Of a stretch of 64,000 nucleotides of DNA, positions 1-12,230 are shown piece after piece; positions within the stretch are counted from its first letter, which is position 1, and every line of letters starts with the position of its first letter. Made by a program: the position numbers and the translations under genes. This stretch comes from Sabellastarte sp. h YS-2021 (taxonomy: Eukaryota; Annelida; Polychaeta; Sabellida; Sabellidae): assembly GCA_964017235.1 (NCBI GenBank), contig OZ024934.1:91850706-91914705 (forward strand), written 5' to 3'. The notes under the pieces were generated by a model. It saw only the letters and a program-made list of their open reading frames with translations. It had not been told where the DNA came from and ran no database searches.

Positions 1-618
1 TGTAACAACCATGACGTTTTACCTCTCTGTGCAAGTCCCCAATAGGATTCCCATTACTGCAAGTAAACGTGTTGACTGTAGGCATTATGGGATTTGTGAG
101 GGGAACGAAGCCAAAGTCGTATTTGGATTGTTTTTTACACTGTTTGAAAACCTCACAATCAGAATTATGTTTAATACTGTTGTTATTCTGGTATAGGACT
201 GCATGCAAGAACTTGTCATGCCCAGCTGTTGAAACGTCAAAAACGCGTACTTGTTCATGTTTACCAACATGATTGCCGCTGTTGACTGTTCAAATTTTAG
301 CTTTGGAATGACGATAATCCCTCTTGTAATGGCGCCCAATATGCCCTAACCAATCAGAGGACAGTTAACAAGGATTCGGGGATGCTTGGTTAGCAACACA
401 GTCTTTGTTGACAAATATGCACAGCAGTGTAAATAGACTGGTACCCTCAGAATGATGGGAGGCCAGGACTGACAAGTGCCGTGCCTCAGCACCGCATCTG
501 AATAGTACGTCGTATTTTAAGTTAAAGGAAATGTCTTACACTTACAAGCAACTTAAATGGGTTAAATTGATGTTTCAGAAACAGATATATATATATGCAA
601 TCTATTCAAAATAGATCA
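1..618. other. 3' flank of the GPCR gene, no gene seen
   Basis: This stretch lies downstream of the GPCR stop codon. Its small open frames lack recognisable motifs and overlap one another on both strands. A short TA-rich run sits near 585-597. I see no coding region, RNA gene or mobile element that I can support. Confidence 0.5.
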
Positions 619-3600
619 TCAAACCCCCATTCTAACCTGACTCATCAATGCTTTAAATTCACTTCTGAAGATTTTTCCTGTGGCCAGGTAGAGAATGATG
701 TTAATAGCGTGGTTTGTTGCAAGAATTAAGACCCCAAAGAACATTGCAATATGTCGACTCTGACTACTGAAGTCTGCAAAAGAAAGATAAACTTACCAAT
801 GCTATAACAAAAACATATTAAGAACCCCCATGCTATGAAAGCAATACATTCTTTATCACTATGTTATGTTTGTAGACAAATATACATTATATAAAGTGTT
901 ATATATTTTACTGATTGTAAAAAGTTAATAATTACAAAAGTAAAAAATATAAAAGAAAACTATATACATATACTCTTATTTTAACTCTTTACATGCAAAC
1001 TGATAGTGGCAATTTAATAAAATAATTAAAACAAAACACTTATGAATTGATTTTTCAATATCCTGATAAAATGAAGTCAAATCTGTCAAAAAAATTAAAT
1101 TCCTCTAGGAAAGGCAATCGCTGGGCATGCATATTCATACAGAGAAGGTTGACAGTGCTTAAGGAAACTAAGAGGCCTTCCAACACTTCTTCAGTGGGAA
1201 GTCTTTGCTCCTTTATAAATGCGTCTGACTGAAATACTGTGTAAAAAAGAAAATCTCAAAATGTATGCGAAAAAAAACCTTGTTATAGCTGTAAAGTACC
1301 AAATACTTCAAAAATGCCATCACCATCAGTCAGCTGTTATGTAGTATAACAACAAATGAATTTATAAAGGAAGTCAATTGAGAAACAAGATCTGATAGGC
1401 ATTCTATATGTCTGCAACATATATATATGTATGCTAATGCAAAGAAATTCGATACTGTTTAAGACTATTCCACATTAATATTTTATACAATAAATCTTTA
1501 AAAGTATATTTTAATCTAGCCATTATATTCATATATTTCACAACATATAAATTATGAATTATTTTTAAAATGGTTTTTCAAAGCATGTTACCACTGATCC
1601 AGAACAGACGAATGATATTCACAGGTGTAGTCAAAATGATGTAAGCGAAGGTGATTGTCAAAAGGAGAGCTGAAATGCCCTGAAATGTGATTGAAATACT
1701 GCTAATGACACCTTCTTTTGGTGATTAAATACATAAATATGTAAGACCCCAGTCACATTATAGGTGGTAGTTTTGGCGGCTATAGTTAGCAAGAAATAGA
1801 GGCAGAAGGCCATCCCAGAAGGTCATTGACACACACTTCACACCGCCCATGGTTGGAGGAAACTTTGAACGGTTTAAAAATTTCACATGTGTAACTACTG
1901 GGAATTGAAAAGCAGGAATCATTTTTACCCAAAGATGTTTGGAAGTACATTGAGGAATGAGGCATTATAAATAGAAATTGCCTATAGATGCTGCTTATAC
2001 CACCAATAGTGTTATAAGGACATTACCAATTTTCTGTGCAAAGAGTACATAAATATTTTATGTGAGTATTTTATGCATGTTTCTATGTTCATGATTTGCA
2101 GTTTATAATTTGGCACAATTAACATGGAACTCCTTGAATAATGTGACAAAGTGGTTTTATGACCAAGAATAGTGGTGTAGCAGTTAACACACTAGTCTCC
2201 CGTCTCTGTGGTAAGTGGTCCAAACCCTTGACCTAATTCTTTCTGGGGTTGATATTTGCTTACCGATGACCAGCAGTTTACAGTGCAAAATATTGGCCAA
2301 CTATTATGTACTGGTTTCTTCTACCCTTAAACCTTTCTGTAGTGATATAATCTATACATTGTGTTGGACGAGATGTAAAAGCCAAATAAATCAAATTAAA
2401 TCAAATCCAGAACAAAGAAAAATGCAAGAAAAACCGCAATTTTGTATATATTTGGTCATTTTATATTTCTTTTGCAGGATATGTAAAATTTGTTGTTGTG
2501 GAAATGGTTCCACTTATATACATGCATGAAAATATACACGTGTAGGTGACAGGAAAAAGTGTACACAGAACTTAAGTTTGACATTGAGATGTTATTGGTG
2601 CGAAGTTTAAACTTTTATCCTTTTATATTAAAATATCAACTTCGTACACAAAGATAAGATACAATTTCTCTGTATTTTTTAAAATTTGAGGGCTACAAAT
2701 ATAAATTGCTGTTACATTTTGACATTTTCTGGGAGTAAATTATAGAAAGATTAATGCATGCTGTTAAGGCCTGGTTCCACATTCTATATGGTTCTATATG
2801 GTTCCAAATTCTATATGGCTAAGTCCCCGAAGTCAACCAAAAGTCAGGCTGGGTTAGGAAGAAATTAACCAAACAGGATGCAAAAATTAATATGTGTTCC
2901 GATCATTCTATCATTGATAGGACTTCACAATTTGAACCAACCCAACTCATCTTGATTAAATGTGTACTTTAAAGATTTTGATCCTGGCCTTTCCGGATCA
3001 ATTCAGATCTCAAAACAATGCAGCATAACAGTCATCCAATTAAAATTAAACCTATTCAATAAGCCATCTTGGACATAGAATCTGATGAGTCAAGATCCCT
3101 TGAACTACCTACAAATTGACGACAGAAAAAGTGCAAGTATGGACTGCTAAAGAAATCACTTATTTCCTCCCCAAGCATACATAATTCAATCATTTACATC
3201 AGCAGTAAATAGAGGATGTCAAGCATCATACTCAAGCTTGGGCCAGAAGAGTCTGAGAGGACATTAGCAAGGAGGAAATCACCTGTCTACTGGGTGTGCC
3301 TTTGGATTCAAAGGAGAGGCAGCCACAGATGTTTAGACGCAGCTAAACATCATTACATCCAGAGTAGATGATATCGAATAAACAAACATACAGAAATTTC
3401 CTAAGGATGACCCTTGAAATTTTCCATGAAATTGCAAACAGTGTTAAACTCCGTATCAAGAGAAATAGCACAGTTTACATGGTCTTTGAACTTCGGGCTC
3501 ACCTCTGCGGCCACCTTGAAACACCTGGCCACTGGCAAATGTTACAGCTCTCTCACGCTTATTCAGAGTTGGCAAGTCAAGCATCTCCAAGTTTGCACTG

Positions 3601-6600
3601 TTTGTGTGCCAGGCAATACTAACTAAATTCCAGGAATAATTTCTCTGCCTCCACACTACACCAGAAGACTAGAAAAGACTGGAGGAGGTCTTCAAGACCA
3701 AATGGAACATACCACACACTGTAGGGTAGATGTGGACATAAACTGATCACCCCGTACCCCGATCACCCCGAGGGGGTGCTTTAATTACAGGATTCCACCC
3801 CATTGTCTTGCTGACCCTGGTTGACAGAGAATACAAATTCATTCAAGTCAGCCTTGGCTGCAGTGGATCAATTTAGGGACTTGAGGAGAAGTCGGATGAC
3901 AGATCTATAGGGCTACCAAGACCTAACATACTAATTGAAAGTGGGAGAGACATTCACCACCTGCTGCTTGGTGATATAATGCATTTGGCCTGCAAGTCAT
4001 GACTCATGAAGTCTTTCTCCAGGAGAGCCCTCACTAGAAATGAAAGGATTTGTAACTACAGAACATCCAGGGGTAGAAAAGTAGTTAAGGTGGACACACA
4101 TGTCTCCTAACCATAAATGAAGCAGCCTCAAAAGGTGGCCACAAAAAATAAAACCTACACTTATGGTACTGCATAACTTCCCAATGAACCTTGTTGCTGC
4201 AGTTCAGTGCAATCCTGCAGATCATCAACCTAAAACAGCTAGTGGTTGGAGAGGTGGGGAATGAGATAAGAAATTCATCAAGACTAGTAAAACAGCAACA
4301 GGATCTACTCATAGACTACTCTGTGAATGAAGGGACAGTGCCATAACAGGATAGCTGAATGTAAGGGGAAACATTGGCTGAGTCTCAGACTCAGCCAGTT
4401 TTTTCAGGGCTTATCAAAAGGTTTTATTTAGGGCCACCAATTATTTCAAGAATATACATTTAAGCTGGTATTCAATCAAACCCAAACTCCACACCAAAAA
4501 TATCCATTTCCACTCACAAAAAGTACTTCTGTAGCACTAAACTAAAAATTAGTAATATTTAGACCTATACCCAAACATACACTGGGGTGGAACCCGCATA
4601 CTTCAAACTTGAAAGAAAAGTTCTTGTTTAAAATTGTAAACTGGAAAAAAATGCTGACAATTTCTGCACAGATAAACAGTTGTGTGTGTCAATCTAAATA
4701 TGGAAGGGTTCACTGATAGTTTATATGCCAGATGCAGTAAGGGTCTGGGTTCAAACCCATAAACTGCATGTGTTTGTGACAGGTGCCTTCACATTACATG
4801 GCCGCCTAGTAATCTCAGATAATTTTAAGGCGATTTATACCCCATCATTTACCAAGGCTAGAATTTTGTTTCCAAAATTATTTTTGATTTTTCTTTTTAC
4901 ATATTTTTTTTGTAAAAAAATATTTGTCCAAAGTTTTCTTCCCAGCTTTTTTATATCTTTTACAATTACTTTTATTTTTTAAGTTTTTAAAGCATTATTA
5001 TAGGTAATTTGGGATGGAGCAAAATAGTTCAATCACATTATTCTCCTGGGGAATTGTACATTTAATGTGCGACATTTTTGCTTTTGTAAGTGGAGTTTTC
5101 TTCAAAGGATAATGTGTCATATGTTGTTTTGGGAAGAATTGTAGCTTAGTATAAAAAAGACCTTTTAACTTAATGACAGCCTACCTCGGTCTGCCTCTGG
5201 AGATGATGTTTGGTTCGATTTCTGTGGTTATTGACATGTCAGTCATAGTCTGTCAGTCTTAGTCTGAAGCAAAGACTTCCAAAAAAGCCTTGATGCACTT
5301 GAAATGTTGTGGGAGGAATCCATATTAAAAACCAATGAACCATTTAAGTTAGTGGGCAGCCAACTGGGTTTGGGAAAGAACCAGTTTGACTGGATTCACT
5401 GTGTTTGACGTCTCATCCAACAGCAAGTAGACTTACCAGGAAAGTTGTTGCCATGAAAGCAAGAAAGCTGTTGACTGTTCATCATATGGCTTAACACTTG
5501 GGAACATCAATAGCTGTGACACTCTGTGATGGAACACACTTTTAACTAGGTTGTGGTCTTGGCCTAGGGACAAGACTGGTGAAGGCATTCTACAATCGCT
5601 AATGGGCCTGTGTTTAAATCCTCAAGAGTGTGTGTGTTCCAGTTCTAAAGGCAAACATTCAGTTTCTGAAAGTTCCTCTGGAGAGAAAGTTGAAAAAATG
5701 TAAAACACTTTATCTTTGGATTCTTCTGTTGGTCCAGCCCTATGAACGTATTCATTAAGATGTTTACCACTGAGATTTGTATTTGGTGGTAATTGTAAGC
5801 TGGGGAGGTGGGAGGGACTTGGTCTGTGACTTCTCATGCTTGTCTGTATGTTTTTCATGATTCTAGATGATCTGCATATGTTGTTATTTTCTAAAGGAGC
5901 TGCTGGCGAGATGTGTGTTGCAGATTTACTTGGTGCACCTCCTTGAACGTTTCACACATCTGACATTGTGTGACTTGACAAAGGCAAATCTGTTCAGCCT
6001 CCATGACTCTGCATTCTTTCCAGGGTGGCTGAAACTGACTTGGATTTCTTCACCTTTATATAGTGGGTACATTGGGAGTCAGGTGCAGGAGCAGACATCA
6101 CTCATTACGGGTCTTCTACTATGTCCAATCTGTTTCCATAAACAGTTTTGAGCTGGCGATCCTTAAATAACATGCTGGCGTTTTCCTTTATTGAATTGTG
6201 GCCTCTCCTCCGTTGACGTTTATGGCTCATATCTCTACCCAACCCTCTGGATTCCTTCCTTTGAAAAGTTCTAATTCTTATTTCTAATTGTTCTCCTTCT
6301 ATTATCCTCCTCTTATCCCTCTCCTCCACATCCTTTGTTGTATCCTAAACATCCAACTCTCCTCGCCTCTCTCTCTCCGCAACAGCTCTCTTAATCCTCC
6401 CTTATGGCATTTTTCATGAAATGCAAAGAAAATAAATAAATAAAAATGAATTAATTTTTTTACTGTTAAACTCTCTCTAACTTTAATTTCATAAAATAAA
6501 ACAATTGAGCTTTTAAAGTGACACTGTGCATGATCCACCTAGATCCAGTAAAATGTGATGAATGCAGTCTGACTTCACCTTTTATGCACTGATATCCCAC

Positions 6601-8272
6601 CAAAATTATAAAAGTCTAGGAATTTACAAAACCAATGTGATTGGTTCCCTGTCGGGGTGTCCTCCCATCAAAACATTTAGGCTATGGAGAGGTCTGGGTA
6701 TCTGCTACGACCCATCAAATAAACTCGTGGACGAAATGTCCCCGACTTTGATGTAAAATTTGGGGACAAATCTACGGCTTTCCAGGAAGTACAACATGTC
6801 TGAGCTGTGAAGGCGAGAGGTTTAGGTCTGTTTTGTTGGAACAGCTGCACAAGTTGTCCGGAGTGTGTTCCGACCTATCTGATGAGATGGATAACAGTTA
6901 GGACATGTCTCTAAACTGATCCTGATTGTTCATGTCAGGAAGCAAATTCGCAAACTTTTTCAAAAATATAAAAAATGATGAAATCCTAACCAAACTCGTC
7001 GATTTTGTATCCCAAGAAATAAGATCTCGTAAAAGCTTCAAAATAAGTAAGGGTCAGAGCCAAAGACGGGAATATGGAACCACTACTTTACATTCTAAGA
7101 TGATTTTGTGAAGTAATCTTGAAAAAAAATTAACACAAATAATAAACATTGATGAAAACCTAATGAACTTTTTTATTATAGAAATCAATTATAGATTATT
7201 TTTGTGATTGAATCATTGATAAAGTCCTTATATTTTTAATTTATTTCTACAACTTTTCACTCTTTGTGTATGTACATACAAACCCTATATGTTATGTATA
7301 CACATTAATTTCTCTTCGTGTAAAGATTTCCCTTGACTTGCAAAACAGTCTTCATGTGTGTTACTAGTTGCCCTGTTGAGGTACAAGAACCATTGTTTAT
7401 TTGCAAAGAATTATCTTTTCCAGAGCAAAAGAAACACTTACCCCAACATTATCATTTGATCCAGTTGATTTTATTCCACCAAGTTGGATTCTTTGTCTCA
7501 ATAGAACAGCTATAATTGCGACATTAAATATGGCCATAGCTATCCCTGGAACCAAGCTAAACACCATAGCAAGACCATACCTTACCTTCATTAAAAAGGA
7601 CCAACCAAGTGGTTCACATTTGATTTCATTATTTTTCACAACTATTTGAAAGGTTATTATATCATTGGTAAGGAATAGCAGTTGTACCGTCACCAAGGTT
7701 ATCAGGAAAATGATGCGACGCTTTTGTGAAACTAAACCCTTTGCTTTCAATGGGAAACAAATACACAGAATCCGTTCTAAACTAAAGGCCAAGAGGGAAA
7801 TTTTGGAAATGTCAGAAAAGAATGTTACACATGGTGGAAGACTTTTACACAAGATGTTGTTTTTGTTGCTTAGGATTATACCAAATGTGTTCAAAACCCA
7901 GGTCCCCAAAATTTGAGTAAAAAATATCACCATGATGTCAGAGAAGGTCATGCTCAGCAAGAAAATGCTTCCTGGCATTTTTTTACAATTCTCTCTCAAA
8001 AGGACTACAAAGGCTACTATGTTCCCTGGAACACCAAGAATCACCAAAATGACACTGTAAATGTAGGCAATAACTTTAGTTGGGCCTTTAAGTTTCATGG
8101 ACTGAATTGCTGAGTCAGCAGTTACTTGCTGAGTTGTATTATTATCGGCACATCCAGCTGTACACAATGAAGATGTTACAGGAATGTCTTGTTCTGTTGT
8201 TTTCTCAGCATCAGATTGCAGTAAAGCATCTGTTGTGTTCCTGTATTGATGGCTTGGCCTAAAACAATGCAA
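619..8272 (-). CDS. Rhodopsin-class (class A) G-protein-coupled receptor, four readable coding exons
   Basis: This gene encodes a seven-helix membrane receptor, probably for a peptide or other small ligand. The exons I read are 8258(or 8272)-7442, 1679-1592, 1224-1141 and 773-619, all with GT-AG introns and a continuous frame. The large exon holds an N-terminal tail with N-glycosylation sites (NTT near residue 12, NNTT near 44), TM1 with GVPGN, TM2 with LSMTFSD, TM3 ending in SLERILCICFPL (ERI in place of DRY), TM4 and TM5. Exon 1679-1592 gives TM6, 1224-1141 gives the third extracellular loop, and 773-619 gives TM7 with NHAINIILY in the NPxxY position, then TGKIFR and the stop. A TTTTAG acceptor at 8259-8260 suggests that the true start lies in an upstream exon not identified; the Met at 8272 is only an ORF start. 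The ligand cannot be named. Confidence 0.85.
2166..2400 (+). repeat. Degenerate tRNA-derived SINE (SINE-2 family)
   Basis: The segment matches in order the landmarks of the two better SINE-2 copies at 42.8 and 47.6 kb: a GTAACAC-like A-box region, a TTGCTTACCGATG-type block, TACTGGTTTCTTCT, a TGATAT block and an AAAGCCAAATAAAT-like tail. It is clearly diverged and the B box is poor. It lies in the 5.8 kb intron of the GPCR gene. Confidence 0.6.
3290..4320 (+). pseudogene. Decayed PIF/Harbinger transposase relic
   Basis: Broken reading frames spell a Harbinger-type (DDE_Tnp_4) transposase in the right order. The pieces are YWVCLWIQRRGSH near 3290, NFLRMTLEIFHEI near 3390, LKHLATGKCYSSL near 3510, LTLVDREYKFIQVSLG near 3810, LLLGDIMHLA near 3965, and ICNYRTSRGRKVV near 4050. 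The same landmarks occur in the better copy at 58.9-60.4 kb (LALVDAEYKFLWVNVG, IANYRISRGRRVVENAFG). Several frameshifts and stops separate the pieces, and the sequence after RKVV no longer reads as the ENAFG box, so the copy is dead. It sits inside the long GPCR intron in the opposite orientation. Confidence 0.75.
4330..7395. other. Remainder of the long GPCR intron, no gene seen
   Basis: This is intronic with respect to the minus-strand GPCR. Open frames up to 94 codons occur but carry no recognisable domain or plausible exon borders. Only AT-rich and pyrimidine-rich sequence (for example near 6290-6400) stands out. Confidence 0.5.
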
Positions 8273-8799
8273 ATGAAAATTATTATAAGGAAATGGTTCA
8301 ACAGGGATAAGACAACCGCAGAAAATAGATAGAATATCAGATTGTATTGAATATTAGCCATGGCAATATCATAATTTTATTCTAATTGTCACTGCATAAT
8401 TACCTAAATTTTTGCCAAGTCGACAACTTACAATCTTATTAAATCAAGATAAATATATAAATTAATTGAAAGAATACATTGTAATTGAAAGAATACATTT
8501 TGATTTAATTGACAAACACCAAAAAAACATTAATCTTGATTCATCAACTTAGTATGACAAATACTCAAGATAATTTTTTATATTTGCTAAATGATTCCAC
8601 AATTCTAATACACACTTGCACAGAATACCCAGACTATGAATAAGTATCAATTTTCAGCCTTTGTTAACTTTTCAAGAACAGTGCCAAATCTTTCATTAAA
8701 ACTTTGTTATTTTCTCAATTGACATAGTAAGGGCATTAAATAACCAAAATGCCTTTAGATACTCTAAAGAAGCACAGCCCAGGAGAAGTTTTATGAGTG

Positions 8800-9100
8800 A
8801 AAAATTGTGTGGTTATTCAAAGGATGTCCCTTAGATAAACTGAACAGGCTTCCACCAATTGTAAGATCCAAACAGACCATCTGCAGTTTTAGGAGGCAAC
8901 TTAAAACAATCTGTTTAGGTTGGCATATCCACCATCATAGTTATCCTTCCCTGGAGGGCACTTACTATGTTATGCCATGTTTTGGACTGTCCTTTTTTGG
9001 AATTTAGCACATTGGAGGATTTTCATCAATTTTGCTCTATATAAATGTTTTTATTTCTATATTATTGCTATTATTATTATTACTATTATTTCTGTATTAG
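8800..9100 (+). mobile_element. 3' end fragment of a non-LTR retrotransposon (LINE)
   Basis: A short frame reads LNRLPPIVRSKQTICSFRRQ and continues LKTICL. This resembles the conserved last block of CR1/L2/jockey-type polymerases (WNxLPxxVR...SFRxxLKT). It is followed about 130 bp later by CTCTATATAAATG and a run of ATT repeats ending near 9095, a typical LINE 3' tail. Only the extreme 3' end remains, as expected from 5' truncation. Confidence 0.55.
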
Positions 9101-9390
9101 ACAGGAAACTACAAGGGCCAACACTAAGATATCTGTAACAGGTGAGATACAAGCTTAAGATCAATCAAAATATTCTTTAGATATATGATGACCTCTATTT
9201 TAAAAGATGTTATTAAAAATAAAACCTAAGCCAGGAGATCATTGAAACTTTTTTTGAAAGTTTCAGTTCATTCTCCATCTAAAAACACCAAAGAAAACAG
9301 AAAAGCAAAAGGTGTTGTAAATCTCAATCTGCTGCCTTTCACAATATGTAACATCTCACAGGATACATTGGAAATATAGCAAGTCTAAAA

Positions 9391-9760
9391 TTAACGTAGT
9401 AACACCTTGACAAGCTTTGTACCCTTTGTAACTGTCACTTGTTTTATTCTCTCTAATTTTGCATGGTGTGCTATTACATGTGTTATAGAACTTGCATTTA
9501 AATTTTGTTCTAAGGACTTCTTTTTAAAAAAATGTTTAATCAAAATTAATAAATGATTTATGAGTCTTGAGTGTTCCCTTCGTTTATGACCCAGTGAAAC
9601 AGTTTCTGCTGTAAGAATTTCGTCCATGTTAAAAATATCACCAAATCTGCCAAAAACATTAAACCAGAAAGTTTTAATTACAGAACAGTACCAAAAGATG
9701 CCCTGTAGTTTCTACATTAACATGATAAAACCAGCACTTGTCCGTATTGCTAAACTTGTA
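9391..9760 (-). pseudogene. C-terminal relic of an L1-like LINE polymerase
   Basis: On the minus strand the sequence reads CWFYHVNVETTGHL, then after a one-base shift WYCSVIKTFWFNVFGRFGDI, followed by an open frame containing HKRREHSRLINHLLILIKHF and HAKLERIKQ. This order (C..C....ET..H, W.C...K.FW, then a basic tail) matches the zf-RVT region and tail of L1/Tx1-type LINEs. The upstream polymerase part was not identified beyond about 9760. Confidence 0.6.
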
Positions 9761-10439
9761 GATACTTATTTGTCCGGATTACTCTTAATAAAATTTTCTA
9801 TTGGAAAGATCTCTCTCTGCTATCGATTGTACATCTAAAAATGGTTGAAAAATAGATGTTCCAGTCAGAATCCATAGAAATTTTATCCAAGAATAGGTTC
9901 CAATTTAAGGTATACACTCTTTTATAATCAACTAGTTAACATGAAATCATATGACCCTTGCTAACCCTTTTCATACCAACAATCCTTTAGGGTTTTTTGC
10001 AGAAAAAAACATTCAGTCATTTCCACAGCAGAAGTGAAACCTGTGGAATAATATGGGCCAAACTGTTAAAGTCAACAAAACTTAAATTAGGCCAAAGTGC
10101 TGAATCAACCTTTTATAGCCAAAAATACCTACCATCCTGATCAAAAAGATTCATTGAAACCTGATGGGTCAACATTTGTAAAATCAAACCGGATTCTTAA
10201 AATATCAGTATAAATCTTATTTGTGACAGGTTATTAGTAAAGAAAATAACTTTCTGAACAACTGTTCCCTGGTAGTATCCATCAAGTAAAAGGACAAAAT
10301 GATTCAGTTTCCATTTTGCTTTAAATCTAGTTCGTTAATCTTTTAATCCATGTGATGTGTCCTGTTTTATTAACTCCTATAACTGACACCATTTTAAGAA
10401 CACTTAGCTCTAAAGGCTGAAACAAAGTTTTTCTGGCTA

Positions 10440-10995
10440 TAAGGTGTTGACATTAATCCAAATAACACAAGAGCACTTGGAAAGCACATATCTCCACCGA
10501 GGTACGTAAAAATAAATCAGTAAATGGGAAAACCTGGAATTCTTTTGTACCTAGGTGGCGATCCAGATGACTCTTAAAATTTATTTGGATCTAAGTTGCA
10601 CCAAGACCCATCTTCTGACTTTTTTCAGAAAGATCCTACCAGTAGTTTGTGCATACTCCTGCTAACAAACAAACAAATAAATCCACTCATCCGAGTTGCA
10701 GACTTTGCAATCTCTCTACATATTTATGAATGCAGTAGCTAAGTAGCTAAGATGGTCATAGCTATGTCAAAATGCTCCGATTTTGTCAAAATTCGGCCAT
10801 GCTCTATTCTGACTAATAATATGTTGTATAAAGAACTGAGAATCCTAGCTATAAAATTGTGACCTAGAAGGCGCTAACAAACAAACAGGCATACAAATAT
10901 ACAATCTCACTGACCATATACTTTAAAACCTTCAAAAGATTTCTAAGTAACAACAGACAAATGGGAATGATAATAATACCTCCATCACGTATATA
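10440..10995. repeat. Degenerate dispersed repeat with CTAACAAACAAACAA blocks
   Basis: The segment contains two GCTAACAAACAAACA blocks near 10660 and 10875, a CTCCACCGAGGTA block near 10490, and AATAATACCTCC near 10971. I recognise this arrangement as similar to dispersed marine-invertebrate repeats flanked by CCTCC/GGAGG-like ends, but I cannot name the family. There is no coding capacity. Confidence 0.35.
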
Positions 10996-11299
10996 ATTAA
11001 ACAATAGTGTCAAGTTTATTTATAGCTGGTGTGTCCCTTGACAAGATTGAGGCCAACAGCTGTTATGTAAAAACTGGGGACTTTCAAACTGTGAACTTGC
11101 ACTTTAATGATAGCAAATCAAACTCAATAACCCAATACAAAAAGCCGAAAATTATATTGCTGTTAAAAATTTTAATCTGGCAAATCTGGTTTAGATGGCT
11201 TAACACTGGAATTCTATAAATGATTTTGGAAACATTTTTATTATCCACCATTTTTATTTTTCACTTTCTCTCATTAAGTATTCATGTTATTTAACCCAT

Positions 11300-11490
11300 A
11301 AATCGTACAAAATGGTGGGTGATAAAAGTAAAACATCCCTTCATCAGACATATACAGACAAAATATATCACTCATGAAGAATAACAATATAATACTCATG
11401 CTACATGCTCGTATAATATTGTCATCTTCATTCGTGATATATTTTTTCTGTATTTGTCATTCGGAACGTTTTCCTATTAGACATGCCATT
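11300..11490. repeat. Hairpin repeat family H, copy 1
   Basis: The core at 11363-11442 folds on itself: ATATATCACTCATGAAGA pairs with TCTTCATTCGTGATATAT, and inside this ACAATATAATAC pairs with GTATAATATTGT. Flanking AAATGGTGGGTGATAAAAGT and GTCATTCGGAACGTTTTC blocks recur in copies at 26.45 and 47.28 kb, which shows that this is a dispersed family rather than a chance palindrome. Confidence 0.65.
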
Positions 11491-11554
11491 TAGTGAAAGA
11501 GTGGAAGCTACCTATTAAACAGGTAGTCTTCCAGAAATCGGTGTGACTCGACTT

Positions 11555-12230
11555 ATTTTCTAAAAGTTGCTTAAGAATTATCGAACTATTAGCCTAACAA
11601 ATTATGATTATAAAATAACAGCTTTTATTCTGTCAGAAAGAATACAAAAAGTTTTACACAATTTGATTTTGCTTGATCAAACAGCCTATATAAAGGAAAG
11701 ATTGTTAAGTAATAGCCTGGATAATTTGGCATAAAAATATGGCATTTTCCTTTCTATAGACTTTGAAAAGGCTATTAATACAGTTGAATGGAACTTTATG
11801 CATGAATGTTGGAGAAAGTTCAATTTTGGAAAAGCTTTATCAAATGGATTGAGGTATTTTGTATTGACCTAGTAATACTTGTGAGCAATAATGGATACTT
11901 TACTAAAAAAACATAATTAACCGGGTGATTGAGACAGGTTGTCCAATTTCAGCCTTATTGTTCATCAGAGTGGTTAAGATATTAGCAATTAAAATATCGA
12001 AGCAATGATGCCATCCTATCAGTGGATTATCAATTCAAGATACTTTATTTAAACTAGGCCAATATGTTGATGATTTAAATCTAATACTTTCTGATCTTTA
12101 ACCTATTTCATCAAGTAATAATACAATTAAGCAATTCTCAAAGGTTGCCAGATCAAGGCTATATCTTAGTAAAAGTGGAAGGTTTGGTTATCGGGAAGAT
12201 GAAAATCAGTGACTTATATAATGAGCTGTT
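11555..12230 (+). pseudogene. Reverse-transcriptase relic of an L1-like LINE
   Basis: Broken frames give the RT blocks in order: LKNYRTISLTNYDYKIT near 11570, LLDQTAYIKERLLSNSLDN near 11670, IDFEKAINTVEWNFMHECW near 11756, a YVDDLNLILSDL catalytic block near 12063, and FSKVARSRLYLSKS near 12135. LKNxRxISLxNxDYKI and FEKAxxTVEWNF are typical of the L1/Tx1 clade. Frame changes and stops make it non-functional. It is on the opposite strand to the C-terminal relic at 9.4-9.8 kb, so the two need not be parts of one insertion. Confidence 0.75.

Noticed and set aside
8176..8361. Minus-strand frame with a hydrophobic start as the first exon of the GPCR
   Set aside because: It is in a different frame from the receptor and runs across the TTTTAG acceptor; no donor links the two in frame.
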